This document shows, one piece after another, positions 6,879 to 11,823 of a stretch of DNA of 11,823 nt. This DNA is from Deltaproteobacteria bacterium (GTDB lineage: Bacteria > Desulfobacterota > Desulfovibrionia > Desulfovibrionales > Desulfovibrionaceae). Every line of letters begins with the position of its first letter. Within the stretch, counting starts at the first letter, position 1. The DNA lies in assembly GCA_031280335.1 (NCBI GenBank), contig JAITGZ010000097.1:1-11823 (forward strand), in the 5' to 3' direction. Below the pieces are notes generated by a model. It ran no database searches and was not told where the DNA came from. It saw only the letters and a list, made by a program, of their open reading frames with translations. Made by a program: the position numbers and the translations under genes.

Positions 6879-7376
6879 GTGGCGGCGAATGACGCGGAAA
6901 AAGTGATGTCCATGGTCTGGAGCAAGATCATCGGCGAAGTGCGCCGGATGCGGGAAGAAAAATACACCCTTGAGCGCATCGGCCTGACCTTGGGAGTATC
7001 CAAGCCCACAGTGCAGCGCTGGCTGGAAGGCGAAGCGGGGGGTGAAAAGACCGCGTTCATTGATATCATCCGCTATACCAACGCCCTAAAGTTGAACTTG
7101 GGCGGCATTATCGACGATACCGCCGCCTCGCCCGCCCCTTCTTTGTCCAAAAATACCAAAAACGGCGAGAATACGCTGCGGGCTGAAAATACCAGGCTCT
7201 CCGCCGATCTGTTGGAGGCGCAGCGCGAGCTGCTTCAGGCCAAATCCAAACTGATTGAGGCGCAGGATAAAATGCTGCAATTGGAAAAAGAAAAAGCGGA
7301 ACTGTCCGCCAACGCCCGCCGGGGCGGTGCCGTCTCCTTCCCTGACCTGCCGCCCATTCACCTGCACAGAAGATAA
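6879..7376 (+). CDS. Small HTH protein with C-terminal coiled coil (putative transcriptional regulator)
   Basis: The protein has 165 residues. Residues 29-50 form a Cro/CI-like helix-turn-helix (LERIGLTLGVSKPTVQRWLEG), followed by helices to about 78 (FIDIIRYTNALKLNLGGII). A low-complexity linker rich in Ala, Pro and Ser comes next, then a long heptad-like helix at 98-143 with many Glu, Lys, Leu and Gln, probably a dimerising coiled coil. No peptidase, ligand or membrane domain is seen. The start GTG 6879 has AAGGCAGG six bases upstream; nearby alternatives at 6903-6912 lack that site. It has its own promoter and is not phage-associated in this window. The target is unknown. The nearby inverted repeats could be operators, but nothing in the sequence proves it. 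Confidence 0.85.
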   Translation: MAANDAEKVMSMVWSKIIGEVRRMREEKYTLERIGLTLGVSKPTVQRWLEGEAGGEKTAFIDIIRYTNALKLNLGGIIDDTAASPAPSLSKNTKNGENTLRAENTRLSADLLEAQRELLQAKSKLIEAQDKMLQLEKEKAELSANARRGGAVSFPDLPPIHLHRR

Positions 7377-7394
7377 AAAGATACAAACTTAATC

Positions 7395-7484
7395 TGGGGC
7401 TATCGCCCCAAGCCCCATCCGGGGGGAATAATTCCCCCCGGTCCCCCTGACTATTTTTCAGCCGCAAAGCGGCTAAAAACGTAT
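7395..7484 (+). repeat. Mosaic repeat copy between the HTH gene and smpB
   Basis: This convergent spacer (7377-7587) holds a well-preserved copy. Module C, 7395-7418 (GGGGCTATCGCCCCAAG core), matches the reverse complement of 10038-10061 at 23 of 24 positions. Module A, 7453-7484, is identical over 32 bases to the reverse complement of 3924-3955, and the likeness extends to 41 of 44 bases. Module A is hairpin AGCCGC-AAA-GCGGCT with T5 before and A5 after. Between them is a perfect stem (7419-7441). There are no terminal inverted repeats here, unlike 3899-4092. Confidence 0.8.
7419..7441 (+). other. Perfect G6/C6 stem-loop within the repeat
   Basis: CCGGGGGGAA and TTCCCCCCGG pair perfectly around TAA (10 base pairs, or 11-base arms around one base). 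It is followed by C5 and, 13 bases on, by T5. The hairpin is very stable, but the T run is too far away for a classical intrinsic terminator. It may still stop or slow polymerase between the two convergent genes. Confidence 0.6.
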
Positions 7485-7527
7485 GCGGGGTGCAGGGGGG
7501 CAAAAGTGTGTTCCAATGACAGGCTTG

Positions 7528-7572
7528 AAAAAGCGGATTACTGTCCGGCTTCAGGAGGGAAGGGTACCCTCC
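7528..7572 (-). terminator. Weak candidate terminator region for smpB
   Basis: On the minus strand, 15 bases after the smpB stop, GGAGGG pairs with CCCTCC (7554-7559 with 7567-7572, seven-base loop). A little further on a short CGGA..TCCG hairpin is followed by T5 (complement of 7528-7532). Neither alone is a strong intrinsic terminator, so the call is tentative. Confidence 0.25.
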
Positions 7573-7587
7573 CCAATAATATCGCAG

Positions 7588-8055
7588 CTATTTGTATTTT
7601 CCGGCTATTTCCCGCTGCATGTCTCTTAGTTCGGCGGCTTCTTTGAGACTGAGGCGTTGGTCGTGCATTTTTTTGCCTCTGGCCAGGGCCAGTTCCATTT
7701 TGATGTGTCCCCGGCGGAGGTGCAGGTTTACCGGAATGATGGAGAGGCCTTTTTGTTCCACTTTGGCGGAGAGGCTGCGGATTTCGGCCGCGTGCAGCAG
7801 CAGTTTGCGTTCGCGATCCGGGTCTTGCGCGGCGTAGCCGGCGTTGGCGTAGGGGCTTATGCGCAGTCCCCGCGCGTAGGCTTCGCCCTGGCGGAAAAAG
7901 ACATAGGCATCGTGGAAGCTTGCCAGCCCCGCCCGGATGCTCTTGACTTCCGGACCGGTCAGGATCAGGCCGGCCTCAACAAAATCCAGCAGTTCGTAGT
8001 AATGCCGCGCTTTTTTGTTTTGGGCCAGTTGGGTGGGGGCGTGTTTTTCAGCCAT
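7588..8055 (-). CDS. smpB: SsrA-binding protein SmpB
   Basis: SmpB binds the tRNA-like domain of tmRNA and brings it to stalled ribosomes for trans-translation. The 155-residue length is typical. Conserved parts are NKKARHYYELLD (13-24), GPEVKSIRAG (34-43), the DPDRERKLLLH segment (78-88) and the RRGHIKMELALARGKKMHDQR block (from 114). The C-terminal tail is helical and basic and ends AGKYK, as required for decoding-site function. I chose ATG 8055 because GGGAGAG stands just upstream and the family N-terminus begins there. The frame extends to 8196 only as a shadow of ptsI. It starts inside the last codons of ptsI (8-base overlap), so translation is probably coupled. No ssrA gene is seen in the window. 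Confidence 0.96.
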   Translation of the reverse strand: MAEKHAPTQLAQNKKARHYYELLDFVEAGLILTGPEVKSIRAGLASFHDAYVFFRQGEAYARGLRISPYANAGYAAQDPDRERKLLLHAAEIRSLSAKVEQKGLSIIPVNLHLRRGHIKMELALARGKKMHDQRLSLKEAAELRDMQREIAGKYK

Positions 8056-9922
8056 TGGCTCTCCCGGTGATACCGTTGAAAGGGAGTGTCTCCGTGCCCA
8101 TCCGGCGGTTAATGTATTCTTCCGCCAAGGTTTTGGTTTGGGCGGCGGAGGATTTTTCGCAGGCCAGGCGCAGCAGGGCGCGTGTTTCTCCTGCATCCAT
8201 GTGCCGGATTATGCGTTTGATTGCGGGGATAAAGCGCGGGGCGACGGAAAGCTCATGCGCGCCCATGCCCAGCAAAAAGGGCAGGCTGAGGGGGTCGGAG
8301 GCCATTTCGCCGCATACGCAGATGCGTATGCCGGCCTGGATTGCGGCTTCGGCCGCCAGACGCGCGGCTTGCAGCACCGCCGGATGCAAAGCTTGATATA
8401 AATGGGAGACGTATTTGTTGCCCCGGTCCACCCCCAGGACGTACTGAATCAGGTCATTGGTGCCCAGGCTGAAAAAATCCGCTTCCCGGGCCAGGGCTGG
8501 AGCCATGAGTACGGCCGAGGGCAGTTCAATCATCGCGCCCACTTCCAGCGTTTCCGCCTGGGGGATGCGCTGCCGGGCTAGGTCCAGGCGCGTTTCTTCC
8601 AAAATATTTTTGGCCAGGCGGAATTCTTCCGGGTCGGAGACCAGGGGGAACATTACCGCCGCCCGGCCCAAAGCCCCGGCCCGTAAAATGGCGCGCAGCT
8701 GACGGCGGAAGATATCTTGGTAGCGCAAGGAGTGGCGGATGGAGCGCAGACCCAGGGCCGGGTTGTCTTCTTCCAGCCCGGCGTGTTCCCCGGTGCGTTT
8801 ATCCGCGCCCAGGTCCAGGGTGCGCAGCACCACCCGGTGCGGTGCCATGCCGGACACGGCTTTGGCGTAATCCGCGTACAGGGCTTCTTCTTCCGGCATA
8901 CTGCGGGCAAGGTAGGCCCATTCGGTACGGTACAGACCCACCCCTTCTCCGCCCCAGGCTTTTACCCGTTCCACGTCATCCGCGCTTTCTATGTTGCCAT
9001 AGACGAGGATCGGCGCGCCGTCTTTCGTGTGCGCGGGCAGGCGCGCCTCCGGGTCTGTGCCGGGGGCATGGGCCTGCGACCGTGCGCGCAGCTGCTCGTA
9101 TTCTTTCAGCTCAGCCTCGTCGGGGTACACGATGATCCGTCCCTTGAGGGCGTCCACAACCACCGGGCAATCTTCTTCCACTGCTTCATCCAATCCGGTA
9201 ACGCCCAGCACACAGGGTAAATGCAGACTGCGGGCCATGATGCCGATGTGTGAATTGAGGCCGCCCATTTCTGTAGCCAGGCCGAGAATATTTTGTGGTT
9301 CCAGGGCGAGTATGTCCGCCGGGGTAAGGTCATGGGCCAGAAGGACTTTTTGGCTGGAAGGGGCCGCCGGCGTCCCGCCCGCGCCGCGCAGCCGCGCGGC
9401 CACGCGCGAGCCCAGGGCCATAATCTCCTCCGAGCGTTCCCGCAGATAGGGCAGATTGATCTTTTGCAAGTCCTCGGCCGCAAGGCGTACGGCTTTTTCC
9501 CAGGCATCCTCGGCGCGCAGGCTCTCCCGGCGGATTAGAGCGCAGGCCGACTCCCACAGCCTGGGATCGCGGCAGAACATAATGTATATTTCCAGCAGCT
9601 CGGCCTGCTCCGGCAAAGATGCCTCCATTGGGGCGAAACGCAGCCGCTGTTCCGCCGCTTCAAACTCCGCGCGCTGTTCCGCCAGGGCTATTTCCAAACG
9701 TTTTTCTTCCCTGGGGTAATCCACGGGCCGCTTTGGCTCCGGGGAGGAGAGAGGGGGCGCGTCAATCCCGGTTTTAAGGCGGGCCGTACGGTTGAGCCAA
9801 AAGGTTCGTCCCACGGCAATGCCGGCGGAAACAGCTATACCCTCAAGCGCACGACGGGGCTGAAGGGTTTTTGCTCCGGGCGTCCGCAGGGCTTGCGGGC
9901 GGTCTTGTTCTGAAGGCTTCAT
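8048..9922 (-). CDS. ptsI: PTS enzyme I (phosphoenolpyruvate-protein phosphotransferase)
   Basis: Enzyme I takes phosphate from phosphoenolpyruvate and passes it to HPr, the first step of the sugar phosphotransferase system. The protein has 624 residues, about 50 longer than the usual 570-575. The excess lies in a 24-residue N-terminal extension and in linkers near 52-70 and 280-300. The phosphorylated histidine is His225 in GGLNSHIGIMARS; the family usually reads GGRTSHTAIMAR, so the flanks differ but the His is kept. PEP-site residues include Arg332 (GLYRTEW), Arg367 (VLRTLDLG), the SLGTNDLIQY segment (485-494) and Cys537 (CVCGEMASD). The start ATG 9922 has AAGGAA seven bases upstream. It follows ptsH after an unusually long 172-base spacer that holds two hairpin structures, and overlaps smpB at its end. 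Confidence 0.95.
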   Translation of the reverse strand: MKPSEQDRPQALRTPGAKTLQPRRALEGIAVSAGIAVGRTFWLNRTARLKTGIDAPPLSSPEPKRPVDYPREEKRLEIALAEQRAEFEAAEQRLRFAPMEASLPEQAELLEIYIMFCRDPRLWESACALIRRESLRAEDAWEKAVRLAAEDLQKINLPYLRERSEEIMALGSRVAARLRGAGGTPAAPSSQKVLLAHDLTPADILALEPQNILGLATEMGGLNSHIGIMARSLHLPCVLGVTGLDEAVEEDCPVVVDALKGRIIVYPDEAELKEYEQLRARSQAHAPGTDPEARLPAHTKDGAPILVYGNIESADDVERVKAWGGEGVGLYRTEWAYLARSMPEEEALYADYAKAVSGMAPHRVVLRTLDLGADKRTGEHAGLEEDNPALGLRSIRHSLRYQDIFRRQLRAILRAGALGRAAVMFPLVSDPEEFRLAKNILEETRLDLARQRIPQAETLEVGAMIELPSAVLMAPALAREADFFSLGTNDLIQYVLGVDRGNKYVSHLYQALHPAVLQAARLAAEAAIQAGIRICVCGEMASDPLSLPFLLGMGAHELSVAPRFIPAIKRIIRHMDAGETRALLRLACEKSSAAQTKTLAEEYINRRMGTETLPFNGITGRANG

Positions 9923-9942
9923 CCGCTGGTTCCTTGTGATTC

Positions 9943-9997
9943 TTCAACCATCGCCTGACCAGAGCAATGTCGCTTTGAAATTGCTCTGGCGGTTGAA
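9943..9997 (-). promoter_or_regulatory. Long inverted repeat in the ptsI leader
   Basis: CCAGAGCAAT (9959-9968) pairs perfectly with ATTGCTCTGG (9980-9989) around an 11-base loop. The stem resumes with TTCAACC (9943-9949) and GGTTGAA (9991-9997), across an internal loop of 9 bases on one side and 1 on the other, giving 17 base pairs. The structure ends about 20 bases before the ptsI start. On the minus strand the arm nearer ptsH is preceded by seven T. A regulatory hairpin or RNA-processing site is possible. Confidence 0.55.
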
Positions 9998-10002
9998 AAA
10001 AA

Positions 10003-10061
10003 CTTATGGGGGGTTTGTGGGGCCATCGGCCCCACAAATGGGGTTTGGGGCGATAGCCCCA
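10003..10061 (-). repeat. Mosaic repeat copy inside the ptsH-ptsI spacer
   Basis: Bases 10038-10061 are the reverse complement of module C at 7395-7418 with one mismatch. Next to it is a perfect 11-base-pair stem, TTTGTGGGGCC (10014-10024) with GGCCCCACAAA (10028-10038), loop ATC. It occupies the same place as the unrelated G6/C6 stem at 7419-7441. A C run and then T7 follow on the minus strand, as in the 7395 copy. Module A is absent. Confidence 0.75.
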
Positions 10062-10094
10062 ATACATAATTCAAAGTCAATATGTTCTTATATT

Positions 10095-10394
10095 CTAAGG
10101 GACATCGGCCTTGAAACCGGAGGCGAAAAGGCGTGATATGGCATCACCCGCCTCATGCGCGTCCGCGCCTCGGCAGGTGAGCATAAGTTCCGTCCGGCTG
10201 CCGGCGGCCAGGTTTAATATATCCAAAATGCTCTTGGCATCGGCGCTGCGATCTCCCGCATTAAGGCGCACTTCAGCCGTAAAACCCTGGGAGGTTCTGG
10301 CCAGGCTCGCCGCAGGGCGGGCGTGCAGCCCCCAGTCCCCCAGCACTGTAACCGTGCCGGTGAAAACTTGCGTCTCTTCAGGTAAATCCCCCAC
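10095..10394 (-). CDS. ptsH: HPr phosphocarrier protein
   Basis: HPr accepts phosphate from enzyme I and passes it to sugar-specific EIIA domains. The active histidine is in GLHARPAAS. The regulatory-serine region is AKSILDILNLAAG, and the His-to-Ser distance of 31 residues equals that of known HPr (His15, Ser46). From GTG 10394 the protein has 99 residues, with about nine before the family core. The frame is open to a TTG at 10463 (122 residues), but those 23 extra codons lose the G/C third-position bias (about half) and match nothing in HPr. The TTG does have a better placed GAG, so the start is uncertain. No sugar-permease gene precedes it; instead there is decayed DNA. The serine suggests possible HPr-kinase control, but no hprK is in the window. 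Confidence 0.9.
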   Translation of the reverse strand: MGDLPEETQVFTGTVTVLGDWGLHARPAASLARTSQGFTAEVRLNAGDRSADAKSILDILNLAAGSRTELMLTCRGADAHEAGDAISRLFASGFKADVP

Positions 10395-10463
10395 GTCAAT
10401 GTACTCGTCAGCCGTATATCTTTGCCGGCTTGTTCCGTTTTTTGCACGCCAGTCTGCGGCCAA

Positions 10464-10696
10464 TTTTTGCTCAACGCTAAATCATATCCGCAAGCGCGCC
10501 CTGTGTCCAGTATATTTTCAAAAAACAGCCTCTCCCCGGCGGTGAATTTTCTTTACTTGTTTTGGGCCGGAGTAGGTGGTAGTTTATTGGCCTGCCTGCC
10601 GAAGCGATATGTCGCGCCCATTATCAGGCCCGCCCTGCAGACTGCCGGATGGGGGATTGCCGGAGGCAGTCTTTATATTATCGCCGAGCAACGTGT
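10464..10696. other. Gene-free junction between the pts operon and the hsdR remnant
   Basis: I see no convincing gene on either strand. On the plus strand a 61-codon frame from GTG 10542 to 10727 is hydrophobic at its start, but it overlaps the hsdR remnant and has no clear ribosome site. On the minus strand TATACT (10514-10509) could be a -10 box for ptsH, without a matching -35. GACTGCC and GGCAGTC form a 7-base-pair inverted repeat near 10640-10671. Base composition becomes more A+T-rich from about 10670. Confidence 0.5.
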
Positions 10697-11248
10697 ACGC
10701 TGGAACAAGAAATCGAACAAAACCTGATCAAAAAACTGACTGATCTCAAATATATTTACCGTGAGGATATACGGGATCGCTTTTCGCTGGAAAAAAATTT
10801 TCGTGAGAAATTCGAGGAACTCAACCGAGTTCATTAAACGACGCCATGGAATATTACGAGTTATTTAAAGAGGTTCGAGCGGAACGACAAACCGCAGGCA
10901 GTAATTTTCAGCCGCTGAACATCGCCCTGAACAAGGGAAAAGCCTTGAACGAAGGGGATATCCGCCAGGGGTATGAGCGCTTCAAGGCTGAAAAAAACGC
11001 ACGGGAGCTGGCCGGAATTGCCGTAAAGCATGGGCTGGAAAGCGCCGCCCTGCAAGATTTTGTGGTTCACACCATGTGGCGCATGATTTTTGACGGAGAA
11101 GAACTTGATGATCTGCTGCCCCCCCTTGGAACTTGGCTGGAAAGCCCGTACGCAGAAAGAATCGGCCCTGATGGAAGACTTGATTCCGCTACTGCGTAAA
11201 CGCGCCCAAGGGCGCGATATTTCAGGGTTGGCCGCGTATGAACAATAA
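10697..11248 (+). pseudogene. hsdR: Collapsed remnant of a type I restriction endonuclease subunit R gene
   Basis: Intact HsdR is a ~1,000-residue DNA translocase and nuclease. Here three pieces remain. Frame 2 from 10697 encodes the N-terminus (TLEQEIEQNLIKKLTDLKY, then YREDIRDRFSLEKNF, then REKFEELNRVH) and stops at TAA 10835-10837. Frame 1 then reads SLNDAMEYYELFKEVRAER and on to PLNIA, which in relatives I recall sits in the motor domain. It joins directly to the C-terminal region (GYERFKAEKNARELAGIA, then RMIFDGEELDDLL). After C7 at 11119-11125 the frame shifts back, and LELGWKARTQKESALMEDL leads to the typical end GLAAYEQ, TAA 11246-11248. The nuclease and Walker motifs are gone, so the product cannot restrict DNA. 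The 117-codon frame 10846-11199 is part of this wreck. The internal positions rest on family memory, not alignment. Confidence 0.85.
11119..11125 (+). repeat. Homopolymer of seven C at the hsdR frameshift
   Basis: The family-like reading DDLLPP before the run and LELGWKARTQKE after it are joined in one frame if the run has six C. Seven C shift the frame and end it at 11199. It could be natural slippage, a fixed decay mutation or a sequencing error. Confidence 0.8.
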
Positions 11249-11823
11249 CGCCGTCTCCGTCCGCCCCGAACTGCTGACCTGGGCGCGGGAACGCGCCGGG
11301 CTGGAAATTTTCGCTCTGGCTCCACGCTTCCCAAAACTTGCCGCATGGGAGGCCGGAGAATCCCAACCAACGCTCAAGCAACTGGAAGCCTTCGCCCATG
11401 CGGTGCATGTCCCCATCGGGTATTTATTTTTGCCCGAACCTGTGCAGGAAACTTTGCCAGTTGCCGATTTTCGTACGGTAGCCGGGCACGCCGCGCTGCG
11501 CCCAAGCCCCGATCTGCTGGATGCGCTTTACCTGTGCCAGCAGCGGCAGGACTGGTACCGCGACCATGCGCGCATGAACGCATTCTCTCCGCGGAATTTT
11601 ATAGGCAGTGCCAATACCGCAAACGACTCCGTGACCGTGGCGGAATCCATGCGCCGCGCTTTGGACATCTCGTTGACGGACCGCCTACAACTGCCTTCCT
11701 GGGAAGAAGCCTTGCGGCAACTCATAGCCAAGGCGGAAGAGGCGGGCATAATGGTTATGGTCAGCTCCATTGTGGGCAGCGACAGTCACCGCGCATTGCG
11801 AGTGGAGGAGTTTCGCGGTTTTG
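11238..11823 (+). CDS. XRE-type HTH / ImmA-IrrE (COG2856) protein, 3' end beyond the window
   Basis: The frame from ATG 11238 is open for 195 codons to the window end. The N-terminal third resembles an XRE-like DNA-binding domain (VRPELLTWARERAGL, then LAAWEAGESQPTLKQLEAFAHAV). Next comes the linker VPIGYLFLPEP..LPVADFRT, characteristic of the COG2856 fusion class. Near the end VEEFRGF is the segment that in this family precedes the metallopeptidase motif HExxH, which would lie outside. Such proteins cleave or bind repressors and toxins, and many form pairs with DUF4411/PIN-like toxins next to type I restriction genes (established association). The start overlaps the last 11 bases of hsdR, which shows that they were one operon. 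No ribosome site of note is seen. Function here is inferred from the family. Confidence 0.85.
   Translation, partial: MNNNAVSVRPELLTWARERAGLEIFALAPRFPKLAAWEAGESQPTLKQLEAFAHAVHVPIGYLFLPEPVQETLPVADFRTVAGHAALRPSPDLLDALYLCQQRQDWYRDHARMNAFSPRNFIGSANTANDSVTVAESMRRALDISLTDRLQLPSWEEALRQLIAKAEEAGIMVMVSSIVGSDSHRALRVEEFRGF

Noticed and set aside
10542..10727. 61-codon hydrophobic frame as a small membrane protein
   Set aside because: It has no clear ribosome site, overlaps the hsdR remnant in another frame, and has no recognisable family.
10846..11199. 117-residue frame as an independent small protein
   Set aside because: Its content is continuous with HsdR pieces in adjoining frames, and it ends at a frameshift rather than a natural stop.
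1..11823. CRISPR array or tandem repeats
   Set aside because: The repeats found are dispersed, differ in module order and orientation, and have no regular spacers.

Overview
The window looks like chromosomal DNA of a G+C-rich sulfate-reducer-type bacterium, most likely Desulfovibrionaceae (Desulfobacterota). This rests on the sequence character of HisF, EF-P and SmpB and on a ptsH-ptsI-smpB order that I recall from Desulfovibrio. It is an inference from family knowledge, not a database result. Most of the window is compact housekeeping DNA. The last ~1.3 kb is a decayed accessory region.

Layout. The tail of an unidentified gene (1-223) runs into hisH (235-876) and hisF (866-1645), which together make imidazole-glycerol-phosphate synthase. 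Convergent to them is nadK (1653-2486, minus). Divergent from nadK is an orphan radical-SAM enzyme gene (2620-3882, plus). Then come mtnA (4108-5154, minus) and engB/ysxC (5332-5937, minus). Divergent from engB is efp (6168-6725, plus), with a sigma-70-like promoter and a long leader. A small HTH/coiled-coil regulator gene follows (6879-7376, plus) with its own good promoter. On the minus strand, ptsH (10095-10394), ptsI (8048-9922) and smpB (7588-8055) form one operon; ptsI and smpB overlap by 8 bases.

The most notable signal outside the genes is a mosaic repeat family in four intergenic places: 3899-4092, 6034-6150, 7395-7484 and 10003-10061. The copies share interchangeable hairpin modules, in both orientations. 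One copy is bounded by 22-base terminal inverted repeats with TTAA at both outer ends and looks like a MITE. One makes up most of the efp 5' leader, and one lies inside the ptsH-ptsI spacer. Two copies keep an 11-base-pair stem at the same place while its sequence has changed completely, which points to conservation of structure.

After 10464 the character changes. About 230 bases carry no gene I can recognise. Then comes the wreck of a type I restriction endonuclease gene (hsdR, 10697-11248): an N-terminal piece, a short motor-domain piece and the C-terminus, joined by large internal deletions, with a frameshift at a run of seven C. Its tail overlaps the start of an XRE-ImmA/IrrE-type gene (11238 to the window end). 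This is the flank of a restriction or defence island placed directly upstream of ptsH.

I found no rRNA, tRNA, CRISPR array or complete insertion sequence. The best candidate for something undescribed is the modular repeat family and its possible regulatory use at efp and ptsI. No new multi-gene system is visible.
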